Assembly: GCA_041686955.1 (NCBI GenBank)
Contig: JAWLCV010000011.1
Location: 12,188-76,187 of the forward strand
From: UBA7803 sp041686955
GTDB taxonomy: Bacteria; Pseudomonadota; Gammaproteobacteria; Pseudomonadales; Azotimanducaceae
DNA length: 64,000 nt
Direction of reading: 5' to 3'
Positions 8,931 to 17,406 of this stretch are shown in pieces. Numbering within the stretch: position 1 is the stretch's first letter; every line of letters starts with the position of its first letter. The position numbers and the translations under genes were made by a program. Below the pieces are notes generated by a model. It was not told the origin of the DNA and did no database searches. It was given only the letters and a program-made list of their open reading frames with translations.

Positions 8931-9440
8931 GGTTTCCGGAAACCTTACCGGAGCGGGCCCGTAAACTGAATCATCGCGCTGATGCAGCACGGGGACGTTT
9001 ATAGGAAACTATTCGAACGTATCCGGACCCCGGCGTATAAAATGGCATAAGTCCAGAGTGGCCCATGTCTTTTTTTTAATCATACTGCTTGCTGACGGCG
9101 AGACCGTTTACAACGCGTTTTTCGACCGAGGTTTCAAACCATGAAGGCCGAGGAAGGCGCACCAGTGGAGGAACTCGACCGCTTCGAGCGGATCGCCAAT
9201 GGCTGACAGCCTACCCAGGCGCCGTCGCTAATTAACGCGACCCCGAACGTGGTCAAGCCGGCTCGTCGGCTTCTGTTCCTGAAAATTTCTCATCGGACTT
9301 TCCGGTACAACTGCGGAACACCCCCGAATTTCGGCCCCTTACGCCAAAGTAAGACAACCTATTGTTTCAGCTCGATTTTCCCCAACAGTTCCGTAGATCG
9401 CCGCATCCAACCAAATCAGTAACTTATTGATTCTTAAGGC
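8931..9440. other. Gene-free, probably decayed segment
   Basis: About 510 bp with no convincing gene. A 21-codon frame at 9141-9206 (ATG to TGA, beginning MKAEEGAPVEELDRFERIAN) could be the tip of a lost gene. AT-rich runs (TTTTTTTT near 9069-9076) occur. It lies immediately left of the tRNA-Phe fragment, where the end of an integrated element would be. Confidence 0.5.
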
Positions 9441-9486
<46 letters not shown>

Positions 9487-9695
9487 AGCAAATCAGCTAC
9501 TTGCGGATGTTTCCCTTTCAGTCCGTCGAGTTCCCGCCGGAGTCGGTGGCCGTTGGCAGCCGGATCATTGGCCCCCACGAATGGCACGCCATAGACTCGC
9601 GTGACCCACCACTGACGCGCGTCTCGGCGAAGGTGGCCTGGGGTCCATTCGGAATGCTGCCCTGTGGCTCGGCCGGGCGCCGGCGCGCACGCCCA

Positions 9696-10130
9696 TCACG
9701 CGGGCCGGCTCCTCGCGCCCTTGTGAATCCCCGGGTCGCCCTCGTTCCAGAGTATGCGCTGCGCGATCGCCGAGATCTTCCATGAGTCGTCCGTAGGGTT
9801 CAGCACGAAGGTGTAGAACGCGTGGGAATTGAAGTGTCTTGTCCCGTCCGATCGAAAGATCAGGCAGCTGGCCGACACTGTCGCCGACCCATCCAGCACA
9901 TCGATGTCCATATTCGCGAGCACATGGTGCGTGGCAAGCTCGGCCAGCGCCTCGCACCGTGATCCCACGTATTCATCCGATGCGACATTCGTGGGAGACC
10001 CACCTCGCAGATCCGCGTAATCGACGCCGATCGTCGGCTCCAGGAGCCCCCTCATCGACTGCCAGTCCTTCAGATCGAAACAGTTCATGAATCGATTCAG
10101 AACCTTCGCAATTCGTTCATGGTCGGTCAT
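9696..10130 (-). CDS. SnoaL-like / NTF2-fold protein
   Basis: 144 residues with the pattern of the SnoaL_4-type cone fold: an N-terminal helix ERIAKVLNRFMNCFDLKDWQ, followed by LLEPTIGVDYADLRGG, a central THHVLANMDIDVLDG strand and a C-terminal WKISAIAQRILWNEGD. Family members are ketosteroid-isomerase-like enzymes or ligand-binding proteins; specific activity cannot be inferred. The start at 10130 is preferred because AAGGAACGAG precedes it and the longer frame upstream is low-quality. It is divergent from the GST-like gene across a 265-bp gap. Confidence 0.8.
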   Translation of the reverse strand: MTDHERIAKVLNRFMNCFDLKDWQSMRGLLEPTIGVDYADLRGGSPTNVASDEYVGSRCEALAELATHHVLANMDIDVLDGSATVSASCLIFRSDGTRHFNSHAFYTFVLNPTDDSWKISAIAQRILWNEGDPGIHKGARSRPA

Positions 10131-10395
10131 CTCGTTCCTTAGATGAGGCGTCTTCGACGGGCGGCGCTGCTGCCTGCCGCAGGTGTCACTTCGCGTATCA
10201 CGGTCGGCTGGTGATCCAACCTGCATTCTCCCCTGATGCCGAAAGCATGTCCTGTGGAGCACACCAGATCCAGCGGATTCGGCCACCCGACGTCACCAAG
10301 GGCGAGCACCGAAGGCGCGAAGACCTGGACCAGGCCGTGCATCGGTACGCCGCTTGCGTGGACGTCGACCTCTTCGGCAGCGGAGGATCCGGAGC

Positions 10396-11124
10396 ATGCG
10401 CTACGAGCTCTACTACTGGCCCGGCATCCCGGGGCGGGGCGAATTCGTGCGGCTCGCCTTGGAGGATGCGGGCGCGGATTACGTCGACGTGGCTCGAGGT
10501 GAGGACGACGATGGCCCCGGCACGGCAGCCATGATGTCCCTCCTGGCCGGCGACGGCACGGACCAACCACCGTTTGCGCCGCCGTTCCTGAAGGCCGGCA
10601 CCGAGGTGATCTCCCACGTGGCCAACATCCTGCAGTTCCTCGGCCCGCCGCTGAACCTGACGCCCGCCGACGAGGCCGGGCGCCGCTGGGCCCACGGGCT
10701 CCAGCTCACGTTCACCGACTTCGTCGCCGAGATCCACGACGTGCACCATCCGCTGGGGTCGTCCCTCTATTACGAGGAGCAGCGGCCCGAGGCGCTGCGC
10801 CGGGCCGCCGTGTTCCGCGAGCAACGTCTGCCCCGCTTCCTCGGCTATTTCGAGCAGGTGTTGACCCGCAACCCTCACGGGCTCCGGCACCTGGTGGGCA
10901 GCGCGCATTCCTATGTGGACCTGTCCCTGTTTCAGGTGATGGAGGGGCTGCGCTACGCATTTCCCAACGTCATGCGGACAGTTGAGCCGACGGTTCCCAA
11001 ACTCGCGGCGCTGGCGGACCGGGTGGCGGAGCGGCCGAATGTCGCCGCCTACCTGCGCTCGCCACGGCGTCTGCCATTCAACGAGAGCGGCATCTTCCGC
11101 CATTACGAGGAGCTCGACCCCTGA
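10396..11124 (+). CDS. Glutathione S-transferase-like protein
   Basis: 242 residues. The N-terminal thioredoxin-like domain begins YELYYWPGIPGRGEFVRLAL (Tyr and Arg positions as in sigma/mu-like GSTs) and contains the PPFLKAGTEVISHVANILQF segment corresponding to the glutathione gamma-glutamyl site. An all-helical C-terminal domain carries the N-capping-like HSYVDLSLFQVM motif. It is predicted cytosolic and involved in conjugation or reduction of electrophiles. GGAG lies one base before the ATG region, so the ribosome-binding site is close. Function beyond the fold is not assignable. Confidence 0.85.
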   Translation: MRYELYYWPGIPGRGEFVRLALEDAGADYVDVARGEDDDGPGTAAMMSLLAGDGTDQPPFAPPFLKAGTEVISHVANILQFLGPPLNLTPADEAGRRWAHGLQLTFTDFVAEIHDVHHPLGSSLYYEEQRPEALRRAAVFREQRLPRFLGYFEQVLTRNPHGLRHLVGSAHSYVDLSLFQVMEGLRYAFPNVMRTVEPTVPKLAALADRVAERPNVAAYLRSPRRLPFNESGIFRHYEELDP

Positions 11125-11197
11125 CCCGTCGCCTCTAGGGCGGGCCGGCAAATCGCTACCGAAGGGAAGAATGACATGCGATGCGTCGCTCCAGTGA

Positions 11198-11563
11198 CGG
11201 CATGATGCAGGAGGTCCTGAGAAGTATCAGGACATCCTAGTCCACGAATTGATCAACGGACCCCTGAAGGACAGCGACGCCCTGGTGCTCGACCTGCGGG
11301 GCGGCTGGGGCGGCGCGAGCCCGAGCTATCTGAACTTCTTCACCGAGGATCGTCTCGTGGCCCGGAGCATCGACCGGAACGGAAACGTCGGTGTCTTCGC
11401 CTCCGGTTGGACGCGACCGGTGGTGCTCCTGGTGGACGAAGGGTCGCGCTCCGGGAAGGAGCTCTTCGCCTACGGATTTCGCGCGCTCGGCAAGGGACCG
11501 ATTGTCGGCGAGCGCACGGCCGGCGACGTCAAGGAGTCTGGTTGCACCTTAGGTACGCAATGA
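11198..11563 (+). pseudogene. Fragment of an S41-family (C-terminal processing) peptidase
   Basis: An open frame without a credible start reads YQDILVHELINGPLKDSDAL, then VLDLRGGWGG and the catalytic-serine region VDEGSRSGKELFAYG followed by GKGPIVGERTAGD, all hallmarks of the tail-specific protease core. Homology stops abruptly after GERTAGD, and the rest of the N- and C-terminal domains is missing. An in-frame TGA lies at 11195-11197. This is a residue of a degraded gene; the serine is kept but the lysine/PDZ parts are absent. Confidence 0.6.
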
Positions 11564-11605
11564 CCAGCCCCACGCTCAGGGCCTTCGAGTTGCACTCGAG
11601 AACCA

Positions 11606-12973
11606 TCATGCTGATCGGTGACCTCGGAAAGTAGGCGGGTCTGCCGTCCGCCTCGCGCCGGAGATGCGGTATACCGCCCGTCGGTCTGCGACCGAGCCAG
11701 CGAGACTGACGATCGTGAGATGGCGATGGGCCCGCGCAATGCTTTTCTGCAGGGACTCGTCCACTGGCGGAATCATCGATCCGTCAGGCCGGCAGAAGAC
11801 GAAGTCGTCGCCGTCCTTCACTACGAAATATCCGCCCTCGTGGAGCAGGCGATGATGGAACCGGCAGACGCCGACGATGTTGTCCAGGTTGGTTGCGCCG
11901 CCATCCGCCCAGTGGCGGCAGTGATGCCCCTCCCAATGCCTGGTGTGGGTGCATCCGGGCCAACGACAGTGCCTGTCCCGACGCTTCACCGCCCGTCGCA
12001 GGGCGGGTGGGATCACGCGGGTCTTTCTCCCCACATCCAGAGGTTCACCGGCGCCGGTCTCCAGGAGACGCACTATGGCCGAATCGCATGAAATTCGCCG
12101 CACCGTCTCTTGCGCCACCACCGGACTATCCTCCAGGTGGGGAGCATCGGCGGCATCCACCGGCCCGTGCTCGACCAACGATTCCGCGGAAGCGTGTACG
12201 ACCACCTGATAGCGGTCCGCCGTGCTCATTCCCTTTCCGGCTGCCGGCGGGGCGGCGAGAAACTGCTCTGCCAGAGCCGCGAGGGCATCGGCCTGACGTG
12301 CCGAGTAGGGTACATCCTCGAAGGCCTGTTCCGCCGCGCGCCGCTTGCGGACGCGTCGGATGCGGGCAGCGTCACATGGGGGCCGCTCTTCCGGTACTTT
12401 CTGCGAATCCTCGCGGTACACCCACTCCATGGCACGCTCCAGCGCCAGGCGCAGCATGGCCGCCTGCTCTGCGGGCAAGCGTCCTTCGAAGACAAGCGAG
12501 CCATCTTCCGTGGTACGGCAGGTGAAGCTTCTGCGCTGATGCGCATTGAGCACGGCCCGAGAGTCCGCGAGACGCTCCACCTGACGCTGCGAGCGCACAT
12601 ACTGCTCCACGTGCGCGGCCGTGGTGGCGGCGGCGAATTCGACGAGCTCCTTCTGGTTGGCGGGGGTAGCGATGCGGGTGACGGCGCGAACCTTCGAGTA
12701 CGACAGACGGCCTTCCCGGAAGGCGTCATCCACCATCGGAAGGTTCTCGAGAGCCTGGGCGACGCGCACTTTCTCCCGGGCCGTGACCAGATCGAGGCCG
12801 CATTTGACGCTGAGCCAGTGGGCGCAGCTCGGCATCTCGGGGGCCCAGCCTCGGATGGTGTCGAGCTTACGGATCAGGGTGAGAAGCCGGTACTCGGCAC
12901 GGTGGATATGGGCGCAGAGGTCGACGATTTCTGAGGCGAGCGACTCGACGGTGCAGGGATCGGAGGTACTCAT
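11606..12973 (-). CDS. DUF222 / HNH endonuclease domain protein
   Basis: 455 residues. It has an N-terminal DUF222 (13E12-type) helical region with the signature CAHWLSVKCGLDLVTAREKV and AFREGRLSYSKVRAVTRIA, a variable middle, and a C-terminal HNH nuclease motif: CRWPGCTHTRHWEGHHCRHW, then GGATNLDNIVGVCRFHHRLLHE. All zinc and catalytic histidines appear intact. The family is often present in multiple near-identical copies and behaves like a mobile or selfish gene in some genomes; its role is unsettled. The ATG at 12973 gives the typical start. It lies alone between the S41 fragment and a DUF2306 gene. Confidence 0.9.
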   Translation of the reverse strand: MSTSDPCTVESLASEIVDLCAHIHRAEYRLLTLIRKLDTIRGWAPEMPSCAHWLSVKCGLDLVTAREKVRVAQALENLPMVDDAFREGRLSYSKVRAVTRIATPANQKELVEFAAATTAAHVEQYVRSQRQVERLADSRAVLNAHQRRSFTCRTTEDGSLVFEGRLPAEQAAMLRLALERAMEWVYREDSQKVPEERPPCDAARIRRVRKRRAAEQAFEDVPYSARQADALAALAEQFLAAPPAAGKGMSTADRYQVVVHASAESLVEHGPVDAADAPHLEDSPVVAQETVRRISCDSAIVRLLETGAGEPLDVGRKTRVIPPALRRAVKRRDRHCRWPGCTHTRHWEGHHCRHWADGGATNLDNIVGVCRFHHRLLHEGGYFVVKDGDDFVFCRPDGSMIPPVDESLQKSIARAHRHLTIVSLAGSVADRRAVYRISGARRTADPPTFRGHRSA

Positions 12974-13212
12974 GCGTTCGCGGCCTCGACAACGCCTGTA
13001 TGGGTATCCAGTATTACTGAAATGTCGCTCAAAAACAAGACAAACAAGTACATCAACGCATCGCATGTACGGTGACGTCAACCAGCAGAACATATGTTTG
13101 GCGCTCTACCAGCACGGCGCCCGGCTGGGGGCCGAGGGTGCGGATCTGGTTGAACTCGACCGGTCGGTATGCAGTATGATCCGGGCCGTCGGCGGGGCCG
13201 GGGGTAAATGAC

Positions 13213-13893
13213 ATGGCGGCGGAAGGTTTCGAGCGGGTTCTCACACCGGGCGCAGAGGCTCAGGCTACCAGCCGCGGCCACGGAGTAATCCTGCTCGTTG
13301 CGCTGTCTTTGCCCATCGCACTCTACGGCCTGGTCTTCTCCTTCGCTCCGGGCGCCAACCCGGAGTTCCACCAGCGCCTGATGGGCCTGCCGTGGTTCGC
13401 CCATGCCCATTTCCTCGGCAGCGGCACCGCGCTGCTGGTGGGCGGTTTCCAGTTCAGCGCCCGGCTGCGGCGCCGCTGGCCATCACTGCATCGCTGGGTC
13501 GGCCGCACCTATCTGGCGGCGGTGCTGCTCGGCGGCATCGGCGGGCTCGGCCTCGCAGCCATCTCCTACGGTGGACCGCCCACCCACGTCGCCTTTGCGC
13601 TGCTGGCGGTGCTTTGGCTGTACAGCGGTGCCCGGGCCTGGGGCGCCATTCGCGCCGGTGACGTGGCGGAGCATCGGCGCTGGATGATCCGCAACTTCGC
13701 CCTGACCTTCGCCGCCGTCACCCTGCGGATTCAGCTCGGGCTCCTTACCGCCGCGTTCGGCTGGAACGCCGACGACGCCTACATCACGGTGGCCTGGTCC
13801 TCTTGGGTGCCGAACCTGGTGGCGGCGGAATGGTGGCTGCTGGGTCGGCGGCGCGGCGCTGCCAGCCGATCGAGTCGCCTGAAATCGGCCTGA
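13213..13893 (+). CDS. DUF2306 family membrane protein
   Basis: 226 residues with six or seven transmembrane segments. The family signature is visible as HAHFLGSGTALLVGGFQF, the LHRWVGRTYL motif, GDVAEHRRWMIRNFALTFA, and a C-terminal WVPNLVAAEWWLL. The histidines in HAH, LHRW and EHRRW are conserved in DUF2306 and suggest haem or metal ligation in the membrane (inference from relation to cytochrome b561-like folds). It is followed after 68 bp by the PNPOx-like gene on the same strand. Confidence 0.85.
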   Translation: MAAEGFERVLTPGAEAQATSRGHGVILLVALSLPIALYGLVFSFAPGANPEFHQRLMGLPWFAHAHFLGSGTALLVGGFQFSARLRRRWPSLHRWVGRTYLAAVLLGGIGGLGLAAISYGGPPTHVAFALLAVLWLYSGARAWGAIRAGDVAEHRRWMIRNFALTFAAVTLRIQLGLLTAAFGWNADDAYITVAWSSWVPNLVAAEWWLLGRRRGAASRSSRLKSA

Positions 13894-13961
13894 AACATCG
13901 CGAACGCGTGCGGCGGCGCCGGTGGAGGACTACTCTAGCCATCGCCGGGTCACGAGGAGAG

Positions 13962-14573
13962 ATGGCCATGTACCACTCGGGTAATCGAGAGCTGCAAGAC
14001 CGGTTCGGCAGCAGGGCCCTGGCTGATCGGCTGCTGGAGCGTACCCACCGCACGGCGTTCACCGACGACGACAAGGCGTTCGTGGAGAGCCTGCCGTTCT
14101 TCTTCCTGGCCACGGCGTCGCCGGAAGGCGCCCCCGATTGCTCCTTCAAAGGCGGCGCGCCCGGCTTCGTCCGGGTGCCGCAGCCGGACCTCCTGCTCTT
14201 TCCGGACTATGACGGCAACGGCATGTTCAAGAGCCTGGGGAACATCTGGGTCAACCCCCGGGTGGCGCTGTTGTTCATCGACCTCGGCGCCGAGCCCAGG
14301 CGTCTGCGGGTGAATGGGCGGGCGAGCGTGGAGCTCGAGGATCCAAGGCTGGACGACTTCGTCGGCGCGCAGGCCCTGATTCGGGTCATCCCGGAGCACA
14401 TCTTTCCGAACTGCCCCCGGTACATACCCGACCTGGTCCACGGCAGAGAATCCGCCTACGTCCCCCGCCCGGGTGAGCCCGCCGTTGAGCCTGCCTGGAA
14501 ATCCTTCGAGGTGTTCGAGGACGTGGTGCCGCCACGGCACCCGCGAACCGACCCGTCCGGCGCCGGCGGCTGA
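13962..14573 (+). CDS. Pyridoxamine 5'-phosphate oxidase-like flavin-binding protein
   Basis: 203 residues with a split-barrel fold. FFFLATASPEGAPDCSFKGG is the typical entry strand, LLFPDYDGNGMFKSLGNI is the FMN-phosphate region, and NPRVALLFIDLG continues the family pattern. GAGGAGA precedes the ATG at 13962. It probably binds FMN or F420-like cofactor; substrate unknown. Its last 14 codons (from PRHPRTDPSG) and the stop lie inside a 58-bp repeat shared with the DoxX-like gene at 17407-18045, so the C-terminus is probably a graft. It overlaps the convergent lipoprotein gene by 118 bp. Confidence 0.83.
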   Translation: MAMYHSGNRELQDRFGSRALADRLLERTHRTAFTDDDKAFVESLPFFFLATASPEGAPDCSFKGGAPGFVRVPQPDLLLFPDYDGNGMFKSLGNIWVNPRVALLFIDLGAEPRRLRVNGRASVELEDPRLDDFVGAQALIRVIPEHIFPNCPRYIPDLVHGRESAYVPRPGEPAVEPAWKSFEVFEDVVPPRHPRTDPSGAGG

Positions 14574-15202
14574 GCCGATTCGCTCACGGACTTCCGGCGC
14601 GGGTCATTCGCAAGCGATGACGCCAGACGCCACTCGGCGAACATGCCCGTGCCCCGCACCGTGTAGCCCGTCCGCTGAAGCCACTCCTTGACGACGTGAT
14701 TGCTGTTGCTGAACAGCGTGTAGGGCCGATCGTAAGGAACGAAGTCCAGCTGGTAGACGTGGTTACGATGCAGCTCCGCGAAGCGGCGTTCGAAGGCGGC
14801 ATCGAGGTCGGCGACGAGCGCGGCGACCTTGCGTTTCTCCGCGGGCAGCTCCAGCACGACCAGCCCGGCATGCTCCTCCAGCAGGCGAGCCTCCGCCCTC
14901 CGCCCCAGCCACTCCCGACGCGCCAGCGTGCCCTGGGTCGGCCAGAACAGCACGGCCGGCACCCGCCACCACTGCGTCTCCATTCCGGCGTACCACCGCC
15001 ATTCGCCGTAGCCGTACTCGATGAACGTCCCGTCCGCCTGCTCGAAGGCCAGGCGTGTGTGGCGGCCGAGGTCGAGCAGATACATCGTGCGGACCTCTGC
15101 CGGCGGATCGAGCGGGTGGATGGTGTTGGTACAGGCCGATACCAGAGGGAACATGGCGGCGAGACACGCCGATCCCGCCCTGAGGAGGCCCGGGTACCAC
15201 AT
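14456..15202 (-). CDS. Predicted lipoprotein, DUF2459-like
   Basis: 248 residues. A lipoprotein signal ends LVSAC (Cys24), and the conserved part includes MYLLDLGRHTRLAFE, EYGYGEWRWYAG and a C-terminal SNSNHVVKEWLQRTGY. The order of motifs recalls DUF2459 (TIGR02117) proteins, found near polyhydroxyalkanoate or envelope genes, but the match is by memory only. The start at 15202 has GGGGA about 7 bases upstream and yields a normal-length signal; longer starts up to 15268 exist. The last ~45 codons read through the 58-bp repeat and antisense into the PNPOx-like gene, so the true domain probably ends near 14590. Confidence 0.68.
   Translation of the reverse strand: MWYPGLLRAGSACLAAMFPLVSACTNTIHPLDPPAEVRTMYLLDLGRHTRLAFEQADGTFIEYGYGEWRWYAGMETQWWRVPAVLFWPTQGTLARREWLGRRAEARLLEEHAGLVVLELPAEKRKVAALVADLDAAFERRFAELHRNHVYQLDFVPYDRPYTLFSNSNHVVKEWLQRTGYTVRGTGMFAEWRLASSLANDPRRKSVSESAQPPAPDGSVRGCRGGTTSSNTSKDFQAGSTAGSPGRGT
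14531..14588 (+). repeat. 58-bp hairpin repeat, copy A
   Basis: Begins GCCACGGCACCC and ends CGCTCACG. It is 50/58 identical to copy B at 18003-18060 in the same orientation. It encodes the last residues of the PNPOx-like protein, supplies its TGA (14571-14573), and ends in a stem TGAGC/GCTCA with 6-base loop. Confidence 0.75.
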
Positions 15203-15436
15203 GGCTGTTCCCCAACTGCTACGCAGATTGCCCGACATCATTAACTCATTGCCGCAGCCGACCATCAATCAACTGTAACGAAACCGGCTCTGCCTGCGTC
15301 CAATGCGCGAGTGTCGTTGCACGGGGCGCGACCCACGCTGATGACGATGGTGAACGGTTTTTCCGCCGGGTCCTGTCAGCGGCAGCGGGCGCTCCTCGTA
15401 CCGACGATTCCGTCTAGACCCATATGGAGAAATCTC

Positions 15437-15745
15437 ATGAAGTCGAACAACCGGCCCCTGTCCATGGCAGCCCTGATCGGCTCCGCCGTCATCACGACCG
15501 CTGGACTGGCGGGGCTCGCACAGGCAGACGATGAAACGCTGTTCGTCGCAACGGAGCTCGAAAGCGGCTACGCCCTCTCCGCGAGAGGCGACACCGAGGG
15601 AGCGTGCGGCGAGGGAAAATGTGGAGCTTCCGGCGAACCGAAAGACGGCGCCGAGGGGAAGTGCGGCGACGGCAAGACCGACAGCTCGGGCGGCAAGGAT
15701 ACCGAAGGCAAGTGTGGCGAAGGTAAGTGCGGTGGCATCGCCTGA
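15437..15745 (+). CDS. hvfA: HvfA/bufferin-type RiPP precursor with four EGKCG motifs
   Basis: 102-residue precursor peptide. The N-terminal signal ends AQA (residue 30), so the product is exported. After a linker (LFVATELESGYALSA) come EGKCG motifs at residues 59-63, 73-77, 90-94 and 95-99, and a degenerate EGACG at 54-58. Cysteines are at 57, 62, 76, 93 and 98. In the HvfA family the EGKCG cysteines are oxidised by the DUF692 enzyme to heterocyclic/thioamide-type copper ligands. GGAGAA lies before the ATG, and the gene overlaps hvfB by 14 bases. The likely role is periplasmic copper or metal buffering (family knowledge). Confidence 0.9.
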   Translation: MKSNNRPLSMAALIGSAVITTAGLAGLAQADDETLFVATELESGYALSARGDTEGACGEGKCGASGEPKDGAEGKCGDGKTDSSGGKDTEGKCGEGKCGGIA

Positions 15746-16646
15746 ACCTGTCCGCGGCGACCATCCCTCGGCCGGGCTACGCCGGCCGAGGAATCGCGAA
15801 GAGAAGCGTGATCGTCCGACAGGCGGGGCCGGGCTCGGAATTCGCCGCCGCCTGCTTCCCGAGCTCATGGACGTCGAGCCCGATGCCATCGACTTCCTCG
15901 AGCTGGCACCGGAGAACTGGATCGGCGTAGGCGGCCGCTTCGGCCGGCAACTCAGTGCAATCTCGGAGCGCTTTCCGCTGGTCTGCCACGGCCTGTCGCT
16001 GTCCCTCGGCGGACCGGCGCCTCTGGACATCGATCTGCTGAAGGCCATTCGAACGTTTCTCGACAGCCATGACGTGCAGGTCTACACGGAGCACTTGAGC
16101 TGGTGCAGCGACGACAAAGGCCACCTCTACGACCTCATGCCCATACCGTTCACCTGCGAAGCGGTACGCTACGTGTCAAGGAGGATCCGCCAGGTTCAGG
16201 ACATGCTCGACCGGCGCATCGGGATCGAGAATATCTCCTACTACGCCAGCCTGGGGGACGAGCTTTCGGAGCTCGATTTCATCAACGCCGTGCTTGCGGA
16301 AGCGGATTGCGATCTGCTTCTCGATGTCAACAACGTGTTCGTCAACAGCACGAACTTCGGCTACGACCCCTACGATTTCCTCCGCGGCATCGACGGGAAT
16401 CGCGCGGTCTACGTTCATGTGGCGGGACACTATGTGCTTGCACCCGACCTGAGAGTGGATACCCACGGCACCGACGTGCTCGAGCAGGTATGGGATCTGC
16501 TCGGCGCTGCTTACCGGCACTGGGGTGTCCTGCCTACGCTGCTCGAGCGCGACTTCAACTTCCCGCCTCTGACGGAGCTACTCGGCGAGATTCGTCGAAT
16601 CCGGCTCCTTCAGGCCGAGGCCGTCAGCGATGCATCGACGCAGTAG
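15732..16646 (+). CDS. hvfB: DUF692 multinuclear iron oxidative enzyme (MNIO), HvfB/BufB
   Basis: 304 residues with a TIM-barrel. Conserved metal-ligand segments are CHGLSLSLGG, YTEHLSWCS, IGIENISYY, LLLDVNNVFVNS, VYVHVAGHY and DTHGTDVLEQVW. The enzyme would modify the cysteines of the precursor encoded immediately upstream. The GTG at 15732 is chosen because it gives the normal distance to the GLGIRRRLLPELM start of the domain and has AAGGTAAG upstream; no ATG fits until inside the domain. The 14-base overlap with hvfA and 17-base overlap with hvfC indicate coupled translation. Family assignment is strong. Confidence 0.93.
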   Translation: MASPEPVRGDHPSAGLRRPRNREEKRDRPTGGAGLGIRRRLLPELMDVEPDAIDFLELAPENWIGVGGRFGRQLSAISERFPLVCHGLSLSLGGPAPLDIDLLKAIRTFLDSHDVQVYTEHLSWCSDDKGHLYDLMPIPFTCEAVRYVSRRIRQVQDMLDRRIGIENISYYASLGDELSELDFINAVLAEADCDLLLDVNNVFVNSTNFGYDPYDFLRGIDGNRAVYVHVAGHYVLAPDLRVDTHGTDVLEQVWDLLGAAYRHWGVLPTLLERDFNFPPLTELLGEIRRIRLLQAEAVSDASTQ

Positions 16647-17391
16647 CTCCCTCACTGGGTTCCAGTCCAGGCAACTCGAGTTCGCGGAACAGGTTCGCAA
16701 TCCGCACGCGGGGCCCGGCAGATCTGCCACGGAGTCTCGACGGATGCAGATCTACGTGGACCTCGTGCGCGACAACATCGAGTCGTTCCTGGCGAGCGCA
16801 TTTCCCGTCGCGAAATCATTGCTCGCAGATGACCGGTGGCTGGATCTGGTACGTCGCTTCGTGCGCGAGCATTCGAGCCGCACCCCGTATTTCCTCGAGA
16901 TCTCCCGCGAGTTCATCGACTTTCTCGCAGGCTCCGGCTTCGACGATCTGCCGGCCTTCATGGTGGAGTTGTGTCACTACGAATGGATCGAGCTCGAGCT
17001 GACGGTAGCCCAGGGGGAGGAGACGAGCGACGTCGAACCCCATGGCGATTTGCTGTCGGAAGCGCCCGTGGTCACTCCGTTTCTCCGTTTGCTGACCTAC
17101 GAGTACCCCGTTCACCGCATCGGAGCGGGATTTCAACCGGACTCGCGGGAGCGGACCCAGCTGGTTGCTCATCGGCGTCCGGACCACCGCGTTGGCTTCA
17201 TGCAGGTCAACCGTCTCGCCATGGGGTTGCTGGAAAGACTGGATGGCCGCACCCGCGGCGCCGATGCCATACAACTGATGGTCTCGCAGCTCCCGCACGT
17301 AGAGCCCGAGCGGCTTCGTGACAGCGGTCGAGCCGCCCTGTGCAAGTTCCGCGAACTGGGAATCGTGCGAGGCACCAAGCGCATTACGTGA
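16630..17391 (+). CDS. hvfC: DUF2063 partner protein HvfC/BufC
   Basis: 253 residues. The N-terminal DUF2063 region is seen in MQIYVDLVRDNIESFLASAF, PVAKSLLADDRWLDLVRRFV and PYFLEISREFIDFL, with YEWIELEL later. The C-terminal winged-helix-like part (about residues 180-250) resembles RiPP recognition elements that deliver the precursor to the MNIO enzyme. It forms a complex with HvfB in characterised systems. Its 5' end overlaps hvfB. The first 12 or so codons are not conserved, so the true start could be a few codons downstream. Confidence 0.87.
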   Translation: MHRRSSSLTGFQSRQLEFAEQVRNPHAGPGRSATESRRMQIYVDLVRDNIESFLASAFPVAKSLLADDRWLDLVRRFVREHSSRTPYFLEISREFIDFLAGSGFDDLPAFMVELCHYEWIELELTVAQGEETSDVEPHGDLLSEAPVVTPFLRLLTYEYPVHRIGAGFQPDSRERTQLVAHRRPDHRVGFMQVNRLAMGLLERLDGRTRGADAIQLMVSQLPHVEPERLRDSGRAALCKFRELGIVRGTKRIT

Positions 17392-17406
17392 AACACGGGA
17401 GGGACG

